A stretch of DNA of 64,000 bases from Sphingopyxis terrae subsp. terrae NBRC 15098 (GCF_001598815.1 NZ_BCZQ01000012.1:165250-229249); one strand, 5' to 3'. Shown: positions 18,078 through 27,214, counted from the first letter of the stretch. Program-made: numbers and translations. Notes: generated by a model not told the origin, from the sequence alone.

Positions 18078-19724
18078 ATGTCAAGTAGAGATAACGCCAC
18101 ATCTGCAACTCCCGCCGCCAGCCGCGGTGCCCTGGCCGCTTGGCTTGGCGATGCCGTGGCCGCGGTGCTCTTCGCGCTCGCGCTCGCGCAATTGCTGGCG
18201 CTCCACGTCGCGCGCGACCTTCGCGGCGGCGGAGGGGGCGACGCGGGCTTCGGCATTGGGGGCTGGGCGTGGATGCTGCTGCTGGTTGGTGCGGCGCTGG
18301 CACGCGGCGCTTTGCAGGGCGGCGCCTTTGCGATCGGCCTACGCCACGCCGCGCGCTTTGCCGCCGAGCTGCGCGCGCGCGTCGCGCCCGCGCTGATGGT
18401 GAGCGCGGCGGGGCGCGGACGCCTGATCGGTGAAGATGCCGAACTGGCGGTGACCGCGATCGACCGCATCGAGCCCTATGTTGCGCGTTTCCTGCCGCTG
18501 CGCCGTGCCGCGATGCTTTCCCCGTTGCTGATCGCGCTGGCGGCGCTGCCTGCGAGCGGCGTCGCCGCGGCGATCCTGTTCGGCACGCTGTTACCCTTCG
18601 CGATCGGCATGGCGCTCGCCGGCAGCGCCGCGGCGCGGGCGAGCGAGGCGCAGCTGGGGGCGCTGTCGCGGCTCGGCGGCTTGTTCGTCGACCGGGTTCG
18701 CGCGCTGCCGCTGATCCTTTCCTATGGCGCCGAGGATCGCGTCACGCGGCAGATCGGCGGGGCGGCGCGCGATCTGGCGGAGCGGACCCTGGGCGTGCTG
18801 CGCATCGCCTTTGCATCCAGCGCGATCCTCGAATTTTTCAGCGCGCTCGCGGTCGCGCTCGTCGCGGTTTATTGCGGCTTTTCGCTGCTCGGCCTGCTGC
18901 CCTTTCGCGCGCCCGAAAGCCTCGACTTCGCCGAAGCCTTTTACGTTCTTGCGCTCGCGCCCGAATTTTATCTCGGCATGCGCCGTTTGGCCGCGGCCTA
19001 TCACGACAAGCAGCAAGGCGAAGCGGCGCTGGCGGCGCTTGCCGCCGCGGAGGCGCCGATCGCCGATCACGCAGTCGCACCGCCGTTACTCGGCGCACCG
19101 GCGGCTCTTGTCGTCGATGCGTGGGTTGTTCGGCACCCCGAAGGCGCGGCGATCGGACCGATCAGCGCGCGCTGGACCGGCCCCGGCCTTCACCTGATCG
19201 TCGGGCCGAGCGGATCGGGCAAGACCAGCCTCCTCCGCGCGTTGATCGGGCAGGTGCCTGTGGAGTCGGGCCGCCTTTACGCCGACGATGCCGCGATCGA
19301 CCCGCGCGCGCTTGCTCCGCTGTGTGGCTGGGCAGGGCAGCGGCCCCTGCTGTTGCCCGGCAGCCTGCGCACCAACCTGCTCGTTGGAGGGGCGAATGTG
19401 GGCGACGCCGCGATCATCGCCGAGCTCGGCGCGCTTGGCCTTGCATCGCTGATCGCCGCACGCGGCGGTGGGATCGACTGGGTTGTCGACGACCGCGGCA
19501 GCGGCCTGTCGGGTGGCGAGCGGCGGCGGATCGGTCTGGCGCGCGCGCTGCTGTCGGCGCGCCCGCTGCTGCTGCTCGACGAGCCGACCGCCGACCTCGA
19601 CGCCGCGAGCGCTGCGCGCGTCGTCGCGGTGCTGCGCGCCGCTGCGATGACCCGGACGGTCATTGCCGCAACGCATGATCCGGCGCTGATCGCCTTGGCG
19701 GACAGCGTGGTCGAAATCGGATGA
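18078..19724 (+). CDS. cydD: Thiol reductant ABC exporter subunit CydD
   Basis: A ~548-aa half-transporter with N-terminal membrane helices and a C-terminal nucleotide-binding domain: Walker A GPSGSGKTSLL, signature LSGGERRRIGLARALL, Walker B LLLLDEPTADLD. With CydC it exports cysteine and glutathione to the periplasm, which is required to assemble cytochrome bd. A GTG at 18063 would add five residues. It is divergent from cydABX, and its stop overlaps the cydC ATG. Confidence 0.93.
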   Translation: MSSRDNATSATPAASRGALAAWLGDAVAAVLFALALAQLLALHVARDLRGGGGGDAGFGIGGWAWMLLLVGAALARGALQGGAFAIGLRHAARFAAELRARVAPALMVSAAGRGRLIGEDAELAVTAIDRIEPYVARFLPLRRAAMLSPLLIALAALPASGVAAAILFGTLLPFAIGMALAGSAAARASEAQLGALSRLGGLFVDRVRALPLILSYGAEDRVTRQIGGAARDLAERTLGVLRIAFASSAILEFFSALAVALVAVYCGFSLLGLLPFRAPESLDFAEAFYVLALAPEFYLGMRRLAAAYHDKQQGEAALAALAAAEAPIADHAVAPPLLGAPAALVVDAWVVRHPEGAAIGPISARWTGPGLHLIVGPSGSGKTSLLRALIGQVPVESGRLYADDAAIDPRALAPLCGWAGQRPLLLPGSLRTNLLVGGANVGDAAIIAELGALGLASLIAARGGGIDWVVDDRGSGLSGGERRRIGLARALLSARPLLLLDEPTADLDAASAARVVAVLRAAAMTRTVIAATHDPALIALADSVVEIG

Positions 19725-21316
19725 TCGAGGCGCTGCTCCGATCCGCGCGCGCGGGCCAGCGCCGCGCGGTGTTGCTCGGCATGGCGGCAGCTGCAGTCGC
19801 TGCGCTGTCGGCGATCGGCCTGCTCGCGGTGTCGGGCTGGTTCCTGACCGGTGCGGCGATTGCCGGCCTGACCGGCGCGGCGGCGGTCAAGGCGTTCAAT
19901 TATCTGGTGCCCAGCGCCGCCATCCGCGGGCTGGCGATCTTGCGCACGCTGTCGCGCTATGGCGAGCGGCTGTTCAGCCATCAGGCGATGCTGTTTGCCC
20001 TTGCCGAGGTGCGCGCCGTGCTGTTTGCGCGGTTGATCGCGGCGCCGCCGGCGACGGCCCTGCTCCACAATCGCGGCGATGTCGCGGCGCGGCTTGGCGG
20101 CGACGTCGAAACGCTGGAGGAGGCGCTGCTACGCACCACGCTGGTGCCGTCGGGTATCGCAACGCTCGCGGGGACGATGCTGTTGATGGCACTCGCGGGC
20201 TGGGCTGCTGCAGCGGCCTTGCTGGGCGCAGCGGGGGCAAGTTTTGCAGTCGCGCGCCGGATCGGGCGCGACCGGATCGCGCCCGCGCTCGACGCCGAAA
20301 GCGCAGCGCTCGGTGCGCTCAAGCGATGCTATGTCGAACTGGCGGCCGGGGGCGACGATATTGCGGTCTATGGGCTTGCCGCCGACGTGTGCGCGGCAAT
20401 CGCGGCGGCCGAAGCGCCGCTCCACCGCGCCCGCGCGGCGATGGCCGGCGCCGACACGCTGGTGTCGATCGTGCATGGGGGGCTGACCGGTGCGGCGGTG
20501 GCCGCGATCGTCGCGCTGTCGCCCGCTAGCGCCCCGGTTGTCGCGCTCGCAGCGCTTGCTGCGACCGCCGCGATGGAGATCGTCGGCGGCCTCGCCCGGC
20601 TCGACATTCAACGCTGGAAGAGCCGCGGTGCGCGCGCACGGCTCGATGCGATGTTTCCGGACGCCGCCGCCCCGGCGAGCGATGGTGCGCCGGCGCAGCC
20701 GATCGTCGAACTGACGGTTGCGGGCGCCCTGCACCGCATTGTTCCGGGCGACCGCGTTCTGCTCGCCGGGCGGTCGGGGAGCGGCAAGACGCGGCTGCTC
20801 GAAACGCTGACGGGGCTGCGCGACGATGCGCCCGAAGATGTGCGGATCGGCGGATTGCATGCGGCAGGCTTGCCGCTCGCGGCGCGGCGGTCGCTGTTCG
20901 CGCTCGCGGCGCAGGACGCGGCGATGATTGCGGGCAGTGTGGCCGACAATCTTTCGCTCGCACGGCCGGGCATCACGCGCGACGAGATGCAGGCGGCGCT
21001 GACCGTTGCCTGCCTTGACGATGTCGTTGCGCAATTGCCCGGTGGGCTCGACTGCTGGCTGGGCGACGACGGCGCGCGGCTGTCGGGCGGACAGCGCAAG
21101 CGGCTGTCGCTGGCGCGAGCGCTGCTGGCGCAGCGACCGTTCCTGCTGCTCGACGAACCGAGCGAAGGGCTCGACGGGGCGACCGAAGCGCGGCTGATCG
21201 TGCGACTAGGCGACTGGCTTGCGGAGACGGGAAGCGGGTTGATCCTCGTCAGCCACCGCCCCGCAATGCGGGCGCTTGCCACGCGGCAGATCGAGATCGA
21301 CGGCGATCCCGGCTAG
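19721..21316 (+). CDS. cydC: Thiol reductant ABC exporter subunit CydC
   Basis: A 531-aa ABC half-transporter. Its first 160 residues contain membrane helices with LLAVSGWFLTGAAIAGLTG and SRYGERLFSHQAML, both typical of CydC. The ATPase domain has Walker A AGRSGSGKTRLLE, signature LSGGQRKRLSLARALL and Walker B FLLLDEPSEGLD. It forms the heterodimer with CydD. Translation is coupled by the ATGA overlap. Ten nt separate its stop from the convergent arsR gene. Confidence 0.93.
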   Translation: MIEALLRSARAGQRRAVLLGMAAAAVAALSAIGLLAVSGWFLTGAAIAGLTGAAAVKAFNYLVPSAAIRGLAILRTLSRYGERLFSHQAMLFALAEVRAVLFARLIAAPPATALLHNRGDVAARLGGDVETLEEALLRTTLVPSGIATLAGTMLLMALAGWAAAAALLGAAGASFAVARRIGRDRIAPALDAESAALGALKRCYVELAAGGDDIAVYGLAADVCAAIAAAEAPLHRARAAMAGADTLVSIVHGGLTGAAVAAIVALSPASAPVVALAALAATAAMEIVGGLARLDIQRWKSRGARARLDAMFPDAAAPASDGAPAQPIVELTVAGALHRIVPGDRVLLAGRSGSGKTRLLETLTGLRDDAPEDVRIGGLHAAGLPLAARRSLFALAAQDAAMIAGSVADNLSLARPGITRDEMQAALTVACLDDVVAQLPGGLDCWLGDDGARLSGGQRKRLSLARALLAQRPFLLLDEPSEGLDGATEARLIVRLGDWLAETGSGLILVSHRPAMRALATRQIEIDGDPG

Positions 21317-21326
21317 CGCCAGGATC

Positions 21327-21680
21327 CTAGCGCAAGATTCTCGCGAAATGGGCGGCGCTGGCGGAGGCGTCGCGGGTGCTCGTCGTCGCGGCGGGACTGG
21401 CGCCGAACTGGTCGGCGAGCGCGCGGACGGGCGCGAGCGCTTCGGGTTTCAGGCGGTAGAAAATCTGCTTCGCCTCGCGCCGCGTTTCGACGATCCGCGC
21501 GTTGCGCAGCACGCCGAGTTGCTGGCTGAGCAGCGGCTGGCCGATGCCGGTCGCACTTTCGATCTGCCCCACAGCAAGCTCCTGATCGCGCACGGCGAAG
21601 ATCAGCTTGAGCCGCACCGGATGCGCCAGGACGCGCAGCAGTTCGACCAGATCGTCGTCGATGAGCGCCTCACCGGTCAT
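21327..21680 (-). CDS. ArsR-family transcriptional regulator without cysteines
   Basis: A 117-aa winged-helix regulator. RVLAHPVRLKLIFAVRDQELAVGQI and ATGIGQPLLSQQLGVLRNARIV are the alpha2-alpha5 parts, and the wing TRREAKQIFYRL resembles the BigR/SqrR branch. It contains no cysteine at all, so it cannot use the dithiol-persulfide switch of that branch or a thiolate metal site. Its ATG overlaps the peroxiredoxin stop, making it the last gene of that unit. It may be a DNA-binding partner or respond to another signal. Confidence 0.9.
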   Translation of the reverse strand: MTGEALIDDDLVELLRVLAHPVRLKLIFAVRDQELAVGQIESATGIGQPLLSQQLGVLRNARIVETRREAKQIFYRLKPEALAPVRALADQFGASPAATTSTRDASASAAHFARILR

Positions 21681-22333
21681 TGCGCCCTGGCATCCTTCGC
21701 GAGCGTGTAGAACCAGCCGGTCGGATTGTCGGCCGCGAGCACGCCTTCGGTGGCGAGTTCGGGCGGGACGAGAAGGTCGTCGCCGGGCTGCCAACCCGCG
21801 GGCGTCATCGCCGACCCGTCGCTCGTGCGCTGGAGCGCCGCGACGGTGCGCACCATCTCGTCGATCGAGCGGCCGACGGTCAGCGGATAGATGGTCAGCG
21901 CACGGACGACGCCGTCGGGATCGATGAAAAAGGCCGCGCGCACCGTCGCGGCGCTGAAGGACTGGGCGTCGACCATGCCGAAAGCGTGCGCGATTTCGAG
22001 CGAGGGGTCCTCGACGATCGGGAAGGGGATGGCAACGCCCAAGTCGTCACGCAGCGCGCGGATCCATGCAAGGTGCGAAAAAAGGCTGTCGACCGAATGG
22101 GCGAGTAGCGCGCAATCAAGCGCGGCGAAGCGATCGGCGGCGCGCGCGATGGCCAGAAATTCGCTGGTGCAGACGGGCGTAAAGTCGCCAGGGTGCGAAA
22201 AGAAGAGCAGCCATCGGCCGCGATAATCGCTGAGCCGCACCGGTCCGGCGGTGCTGCGCGCGATGAAATCGGGCGCGGTGTCGCCGATGCGGATCGGGCG
22301 CGCAGCGGGCCGGTTGTCGCTGTTGTCGGGCAT
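21677..22333 (-). CDS. Peroxiredoxin, Prx6-like (1-Cys type)
   Basis: A 218-aa AhpC/TSA-fold peroxidase. The active-site stretch SHPGDFTPVCTSEF carries the peroxidatic Cys55; Cys74 is the only other cysteine and there is no C-terminal resolving cysteine, fitting the 1-Cys Prx6 class. The C-terminal AGWQPGDDLLVPP is a Prx6 dimer-domain segment. It would reduce peroxides, and possibly hydropersulfides given its neighbours, in the cytoplasm. The ATG at 22333 gives the family start. A 78-bp AT-rich gap separates it from the tauE gene. Confidence 0.9.
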   Translation of the reverse strand: MPDNSDNRPAARPIRIGDTAPDFIARSTAGPVRLSDYRGRWLLFFSHPGDFTPVCTSEFLAIARAADRFAALDCALLAHSVDSLFSHLAWIRALRDDLGVAIPFPIVEDPSLEIAHAFGMVDAQSFSAATVRAAFFIDPDGVVRALTIYPLTVGRSIDEMVRTVAALQRTSDGSAMTPAGWQPGDDLLVPPELATEGVLAADNPTGWFYTLAKDARAQ

Positions 22334-22372
22334 CAGGATTCCTCTGGGAGCTTCCTCTCGCTCGACAGCGAT

Positions 22373-22391
22373 CATATATAATTCATAATAT
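22373..22391. promoter_or_regulatory. AT-rich stretch between tauE and peroxiredoxin genes
   Basis: A run of A/T with ATAAT-TC-ATAAT (22378-22389) lies upstream of the peroxiredoxin gene. It ends in ATAATAT (22385-22391), the same heptamer as the right arm of the island operator at 27148-27154. The matching left arm is poor, so this is at best a degenerate operator or an internal promoter. Confidence 0.3.
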
Positions 22392-22411
22392 CGTGTAAAT
22401 GTGATATGCGC

Positions 22412-23212
22412 TCAGCCGAGCATGGCCCCCGCGCTGTGGTAGAGCATATAGGCGGCCACGACGAGAACGAGCAGCGCGAACAGCGTGTTGAGCCGCCCGG
22501 TTCTGGCCGACAGGCGCTGTGCACCCTTGAGCCCGAGCCAGCTTCCCAGCGCGCCGCCCGCGATGAACAGCCCGGCGAGCTGCCAGTCGACGAGGCCCGA
22601 CCAGGCATAGTTGGCGGCGGTGGTGAGCCCGAAGGCGGTTACCGCGACCAGCGAGGTGCCGACCGCGTTGATCATCGGCATTCCCGTCGCGGCGACGATG
22701 CCGGGGACGATAAGAAAGCCGCCGCCGATGCCGAAAAAGCCGCTGAACGCTCCGCTGCCGAGGCCGTAGCCGAGCAGGCGCGGGGCATTTTCGCGGCTGA
22801 TCCGGACCGCGGGATCGCCGACCTGGCCGCGCTTGCGCAGCATGATGACCGCGATGACGACCATCAGCAGCGCGAAGAGAAAGAGCAGCTTGGCGCCGTC
22901 GAAACTCTTGCCGAAGGTCGATCCGGCGAGGGCGCCGACGATCCCGGCGCCGGCGAAGGTCAGCCCGCACGGCCAGCGCACATTGCCGGCGCGCGCATGG
23001 TTGGTCAGCCCGACCGCCGCATTGGCGGCGACGGCGAGTGCTGCGGTCCCGATCGCGACATGCGGCTGCGGCACTCCGACGAGATAGACCATCAGAGGCA
23101 CCGCCAGGATCGACCCGCCGCCGCCGACCAGCCCGAGCGTGAAGCCGACAAGCACCCCGGAGAGGGCGCCGAGGATCATCTGCGCAAGGCTGAGCGTCAT
23201 GGGGTCGGTCAT
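22412..23212 (-). CDS. TauE/SafE-family sulfite/sulfonate exporter
   Basis: A 266-aa polytopic membrane protein with the two TauE/SafE repeats: GFTLGLVGGGGSILAVPLMVYLVGV in the first and GAFSGFFGIGGGFLIVPGIV in the second. The family exports sulfur oxyanions and similar small anions. It lies 13 nt after the persulfide dioxygenase gene, whose product sulfite would be its natural cargo. About eight membrane segments are visible. Confidence 0.9.
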   Translation of the reverse strand: MTDPMTLSLAQMILGALSGVLVGFTLGLVGGGGSILAVPLMVYLVGVPQPHVAIGTAALAVAANAAVGLTNHARAGNVRWPCGLTFAGAGIVGALAGSTFGKSFDGAKLLFLFALLMVVIAVIMLRKRGQVGDPAVRISRENAPRLLGYGLGSGAFSGFFGIGGGFLIVPGIVAATGMPMINAVGTSLVAVTAFGLTTAANYAWSGLVDWQLAGLFIAGGALGSWLGLKGAQRLSARTGRLNTLFALLVLVVAAYMLYHSAGAMLG

Positions 23213-23225
23213 TGCGTGCGCGATC

Positions 23226-24149
23226 CTAGAGTGTGTCGAGCGGCAGCTTCAGATAGCGGGTGCCGTTCGCTTCGGGTTCGGGGAAATGACCCGCGCGCAT
23301 ATTGACCTGGATCGACGGGAGGATCAGCCGCGGCATCGACAACGTCTTGTCGCGCGCCTCGCGCATCGCGACGAACTGATCTTCGTCCACGCCTTCGTGG
23401 ACATGGACATTCGCGGTGCGTTCGGCCGCGATCGTCGTTTCCCAGGCAAAACTGTCGCGACCCGGCGCCTTGTAGTCGTGGCAGAGGAACAGCCGCGTTT
23501 CGCCGGGAAGCGACAGCAAGCGCTGGATCGAGCGATAGAGGGTGCGCGCATCGCCGCCGGGAAAGTCGGCGCGCGCGGTGCCATAGTCGGGCATGAACAA
23601 GGTATCGCCGGTGAACAGCGCATCGCCGATGATCCACACCATGCACGCCGGCGTGTGGCCTGGGGTGTGGAGCACCATCCCCTCAATCTCGCCGAGCATG
23701 AAGCGCTCGCCATCGGCCATCAGCCGGTCGAACTGCGAGCCGTCGCGCGCGAAGCGCTCATCCTCGTTGAAGATGGCGCCGAACACCGTCTGCACCGTTT
23801 CGATATGGCGGCCGATGACGATCTGGCCGCCCAGCTTTTCCTGGAGATAGGGCGCGGCGGAGAGGTGGTCGGCGTGGGCGTGGGTTTCGATCTGCCATTC
23901 GACGGTCAGCCCTTCGCGGCGGACATAATCGACGATCGCGTCGGCCGAGGCGTGGCCGGTGCGGCCCGAAGGCTGGTCGAAATCGAGCACCGAATCGATG
24001 ATTGCCGCCTTGCGCGTCGCCGGGTCGTGGACGACGTGCGTCGCGGTGAAGGTCGGTTCGTCGAAGAAGCTTTTGACGACGGGGATATGGCCGGTTGCGC
24101 GCGCCTTGGCGATCAGCGCGGCGGCGGAATCACGGTGAAGGTCGTCCAT
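23226..24149 (-). CDS. Persulfide dioxygenase-like metallo-beta-lactamase-fold protein (Blh/ETHE1 group)
   Basis: A 307-aa protein. The metal motif is THAHADH (His90, His92, Asp94, His95), followed by HTPGHTPACM and the near-invariant FMPDYGTARADFPGGDA of Blh-type persulfide dioxygenases. The C-terminal LPSIQVNMRAGHFPEPEANG also fits. Such enzymes oxidise glutathione persulfide to sulfite using one iron in the cytoplasm. Some family members are fused to a rhodanese; here that activity is a separate gene at 27215. It leads the dioxygenase-tauE unit behind the operator at 24171-24190. Confidence 0.9.
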   Translation of the reverse strand: MDDLHRDSAAALIAKARATGHIPVVKSFFDEPTFTATHVVHDPATRKAAIIDSVLDFDQPSGRTGHASADAIVDYVRREGLTVEWQIETHAHADHLSAAPYLQEKLGGQIVIGRHIETVQTVFGAIFNEDERFARDGSQFDRLMADGERFMLGEIEGMVLHTPGHTPACMVWIIGDALFTGDTLFMPDYGTARADFPGGDARTLYRSIQRLLSLPGETRLFLCHDYKAPGRDSFAWETTIAAERTANVHVHEGVDEDQFVAMREARDKTLSMPRLILPSIQVNMRAGHFPEPEANGTRYLKLPLDTL

Positions 24150-24170
24150 GCGATCATTCCTTCGTTCAAA

Positions 24171-24190
24171 ATATTAGATAAAACTAATAT
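24171..24190. promoter_or_regulatory. Inverted repeat ATATTAG-N6-CTAATAT, candidate ArsR operator
   Basis: Perfect 7-bp arms (24171-24177 and 24184-24190) with spacer ATAAAA lie 21 bp upstream of the persulfide dioxygenase ATG. The geometry equals the repeat at 27135-27154 before the rhodanese and sqr genes. AT-rich palindromes of this size are typical of SqrR/BigR-type repressors. Binding is inferred. Confidence 0.7.
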
Positions 24191-24227
24191 AGTGAGGCGG
24201 CGCCGTTTGTCCAGTGGAGGAGGAGGC

Positions 24228-25493
24228 CTATTCGATACCGCAGAGCAGGCGGAGGCGCCACGCCGCGGTCTGCACCGATGCCTGCGCTTCGGCGAGCCGT
24301 GCGGTCGCGGCGATCGCTTCGCGTTCGGCATTGAGCTCGGCGAGCGGGGGGCGGGCGCCCGAACGCACTTCGAGGCGGGTGCCGCGTAGCGCCTCGCGCG
24401 CCGCGGCGTCGCCATCGCGCGCGGCATCGAGCGCGCGTTCGGCGCTGTCGAGCCCGCTCCACGCCTCGATCACCGCCTGGGTGACGTCGTCGCGCGCCTG
24501 ACGCAGCCGCGCTTCGCTGGCCGAGAGTTTCGATTGCGCCTCGCGGACGCGTGCGCTGCCCGCGCCGCTGTCGAAGAAGGTCCAGAGCCCGCGCAGCCCG
24601 ACGGTGACACTGTCGGCGCGATAGTCGGGGAAAAACTGGTCGCGGATCCGCGCGCCCTCGGCAAAGACGCCGAGCTGCGGGCGGTTGGTCGCCTTGGCGG
24701 CGCGTACCCCCGCGGCAGCGCCGTCGACCCCGGCATCGGCCTGCGCGAGCAGGACATTCGCGGCGACGGCGGCCTCGACGGCTTCGCCGAGCGTCGCGGG
24801 AACGTCGGGGCGCGGGGGCAGGGGGGCGAGATCGCCGACGGGCTTGCCGGTCAGCCGCTCGAGGCGGGCGAGCGCGGCGGTGAGGCGGCCCTGCGCCTGA
24901 ACCAGACCGGCCTGCCCCTCGGCGCGGCGCGCCTTCGCCTGCGCGACCTCGCTGCTCGTCGCATCGCCGACGTCGTAGCGCAGGCCGGTATGACGAACGA
25001 TCTCGCCCAGCGCATCGACGAGCTTGCCATAGCTCGCGACAAGATCGCGCGCGGTGAGCACTTCGGCATAGGCGCCGACGGTTGCAAGGGTCAGATTCTG
25101 GCGCGCCATATCCTTGCCAAGCGTCGCGGCGCGGCTGCCCGCTGCGGCCTGATCGATCGCGGCGCTGATCCGTCCACCGGCGTAGAGCGGATATTCGCCG
25201 ACCAGTTGCACGGCGCTGGGAGTTACGCTTTGCGCGGTCAGGCCGAAATAGCCGCCGGGGTCGAGCCGGCCGGTGCCGACGCTGCCCTCGACACTGGCGG
25301 TGGGACCGGCGGCGGCGCGCGCCTGCGCGAGCCGCGCGGCGGCGGCGTCGGCATCGGCGGCCGCCGCTTCGAGCACGGGCGAGTGCGCGCGCGCGTCGGC
25401 GATGGCGGTCGCCAGATCCTGCGCCGCCGCGGGTTGCGGCAGCGCGAGCGCGGCAAGGCATGCCGCCGTCAGCAGGGTCGCGGCGCGTGTCAC
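24228..25493 (-). CDS. TolC-family outer-membrane efflux protein
   Basis: A 421-aa protein with a Sec signal peptide (cleavage near PAAAQ-D, residue ~25) and no lipobox. It has two TolC-type repeats; QLVGEYPLYAGGRISAAI and GLRGLWTFFDSGAGSARVREAQ are the paired beta-strand/helix segments. It starts at GTG, overlapping the DUF2892 stop (GTGA), so it is coupled to sqr-DUF2892. It is probably the outer-membrane duct for the adaptor and RND pump encoded on the other strand at 27556-31835, which have no channel gene of their own. Confidence 0.88.
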   Translation of the reverse strand: MTRAATLLTAACLAALALPQPAAAQDLATAIADARAHSPVLEAAAADADAAAARLAQARAAAGPTASVEGSVGTGRLDPGGYFGLTAQSVTPSAVQLVGEYPLYAGGRISAAIDQAAAGSRAATLGKDMARQNLTLATVGAYAEVLTARDLVASYGKLVDALGEIVRHTGLRYDVGDATSSEVAQAKARRAEGQAGLVQAQGRLTAALARLERLTGKPVGDLAPLPPRPDVPATLGEAVEAAVAANVLLAQADAGVDGAAAGVRAAKATNRPQLGVFAEGARIRDQFFPDYRADSVTVGLRGLWTFFDSGAGSARVREAQSKLSASEARLRQARDDVTQAVIEAWSGLDSAERALDAARDGDAAAREALRGTRLEVRSGARPPLAELNAEREAIAATARLAEAQASVQTAAWRLRLLCGIE

Positions 25494-25693
25494 TTAAAGG
25501 CGGCTCCCTGCCGCACGCCGAGACGCTTGAAAATGGCCGCCGCGGGACAGAAGCCGGTGAAGCTTGCCTGGATCATGTTGAGCCCGGCAAAGGCGGCGAG
25601 TCCGATCCACCAGGGATGGACGAACCAGGCGAGCAGCACGCTCGTCAGCACGACGAGGCCCGCGAAGCGCAAAACGGCACGATCGAGGTTCAT
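25490..25693 (-). CDS. DUF2892 (YgaP-like) two-helix membrane protein
   Basis: A 67-aa protein starting MNLDRAVLRFAGLVVLTSVL and containing the family's FTGFCPAAAIFKRLGV end. It matches the DUF2892 domain that forms the membrane part of the rhodanese YgaP, with two hydrophobic segments. Stand-alone DUF2892 proteins are common in sulfide-oxidation operons. It sits 14 nt after sqr with AAAGGAAG as ribosome binding site. Cys49 could carry sulfur, which is inference. Confidence 0.88.
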   Translation of the reverse strand: MNLDRAVLRFAGLVVLTSVLLAWFVHPWWIGLAAFAGLNMIQASFTGFCPAAAIFKRLGVRQGAAFK

Positions 25694-25707
25694 GGGTCTT
25701 CCTTTCG

Positions 25708-26985
25708 TCAGAAGCGGAGTTTCTTGATCCCCAGCGCATGCATCGCGAGCTTTTCGTAGAAGGGCTCGCTCTCGCCCTTGCGGACCTTGCGCAGGAAATA
25801 TTTTTCGAAGCCGATCTTGGCGAGATGGACCCATTTGCCCGACGACGACCAGTTGAGGTTGCGCGGCGGGATCTGCGGCTGCGCGACGAAGGCGACGCCG
25901 CCGTCGCCGAAGTCGGCCAGACAGACGGCGTTCCACGTCGCCTCATGCTTCGGCGGCTGACCGGCGAGCTCCAGCTTCAGATTCTGCGCGATCGCGGTGA
26001 CCATCGATTCGATCATGAAGCCCGTCTTGGGCACGCCCACCGGGACGGGGGTCGGGCCGACCGGCGGGATGGCAACGCAGACGCCGAGCGAATAGATGTT
26101 GGCGAAGGTCGGATTGCGCTGATGCTTGTCGGCGATGATGAAGCCGCGCGGATTGGTCAGTCCTTCGATGCCGAAGACGGCATCGACGCCGCGAAAGGCG
26201 GGCAGCAGCATCGAATAGCCGAAGGGCAGGTCGTGCTTGGCCTTGACGCTGCCGTCCTCGGCGACTTCCTCGACATGCGCCATGCCGGCCTCGAAGCTGC
26301 TGACGCGCGCATTGGTGATCCATTTGATGTGACGGTTGCGCAGCTCGCTTTCGAGCAGGCTCTTGGTATCCCCGACGCCATCGAGGCCGAGATGGCCGAT
26401 ATAGGGTTCGGCGGTGACGAAGGTCATCGGCACCCGGTCGCGCAGCTTGCGGCGCTTGAGTTCGGTGTCGAGGATCAGCGCGAATTCATAGGCCGGCCCA
26501 TAACAGGAGGCGCCCTGTGCGGCGCCGACGACGATCGGCCCCGGGTTTTCGCAGAAGCGGTCGAAGGCATCGGCCGCGGCGGCGGCATGATCGGTCGCGC
26601 ATACCGATACGGTGTTCGCCTCCGGCCCGAAGCCCTCGATCTCGTCGAAGGCGAGTTTCGGCCCGGTCGCGATGACCAGATAATCATAATCGACGAAGGC
26701 GCCGTCGTTCAGCTCGACCTGATTTTCCTTGGGGTGAACACGCTTTGCGCCGACCGCGGTGAAATCGATCCCCTTGCGCTTCATGACGGGGGGCAGGTGA
26801 ACGCAGATCGCTTCGGGTTCGCGCCAGCGGACCGCGACCCAGGGGTTAGAGGGGACGAACCAGTAATTTTCCTGATCGGAAATCACCATCACCTCGGCCT
26901 TGCCCTTGGAAGCCTCCCGTATCTCGTAAGCTGCGATAGTGCCGCCGAGTCCGGCACCCAGAACGACGATCCGCGGTAACGACAT
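25708..26985 (-). CDS. sqr: Sulfide:quinone oxidoreductase
   Basis: A 425-aa flavoprotein. The FAD dinucleotide fold begins VVLGAGLGGT (residues 8-16). The three redox cysteines of SQR are present in recognisable contexts: Cys129 (SVCATDH), Cys161 (GASCYGPAYEF) and Cys355 (NAVCLADFG). IPPVGPTPVPVGVPKTGFM is the family's second FAD/quinone region, and the C-terminus has the amphipathic EKYFLRKVRKGE. It oxidises sulfide to sulfane sulfur, passing electrons to quinone at the inner membrane. It heads sqr-DUF2892-tolC and is divergent from rhodanese. Confidence 0.93.
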   Translation of the reverse strand: MSLPRIVVLGAGLGGTIAAYEIREASKGKAEVMVISDQENYWFVPSNPWVAVRWREPEAICVHLPPVMKRKGIDFTAVGAKRVHPKENQVELNDGAFVDYDYLVIATGPKLAFDEIEGFGPEANTVSVCATDHAAAAADAFDRFCENPGPIVVGAAQGASCYGPAYEFALILDTELKRRKLRDRVPMTFVTAEPYIGHLGLDGVGDTKSLLESELRNRHIKWITNARVSSFEAGMAHVEEVAEDGSVKAKHDLPFGYSMLLPAFRGVDAVFGIEGLTNPRGFIIADKHQRNPTFANIYSLGVCVAIPPVGPTPVPVGVPKTGFMIESMVTAIAQNLKLELAGQPPKHEATWNAVCLADFGDGGVAFVAQPQIPPRNLNWSSSGKWVHLAKIGFEKYFLRKVRKGESEPFYEKLAMHALGIKKLRF

Positions 26986-27134
26986 CTTCTCTCTCCTTGC
27001 TCCGGCGCGCGTGGGGCGCCGCCGGCTTTCCCTGGGGGTGGCCGCGATGCGGGGCGGACGGTGTGCCTCCGCATCGCGGCCGCACTCGATTTGGGGCGAC
27101 CCAGAAGGATCGAGTGCAATATCTGTTGACCTTC

Positions 27135-27154
27135 ATATTAGATTTAAATAATAT
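27135..27154. promoter_or_regulatory. Inverted repeat ATATTAG-N6-ATAATAT in the divergent sqr/rhodanese region
   Basis: Left arm ATATTAG (27135-27141) and right arm ATAATAT (27148-27154) match in 6 of 7 positions, with a 6-bp spacer. Length and left arm equal the operator at 24171-24190. The site is 61 bp before the rhodanese ATG and 150 bp before the sqr ATG, so one bound repressor could control both. The rest of the 229-bp gap (26986-27214) is GC-rich and shows no gene. Confidence 0.62.
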
Positions 27155-27214
27155 TAGCAATAGCTGAATTAATCAACCCGCCACCGGTCGGGTCCGCGCA
27201 AGGAGATTTTGACC

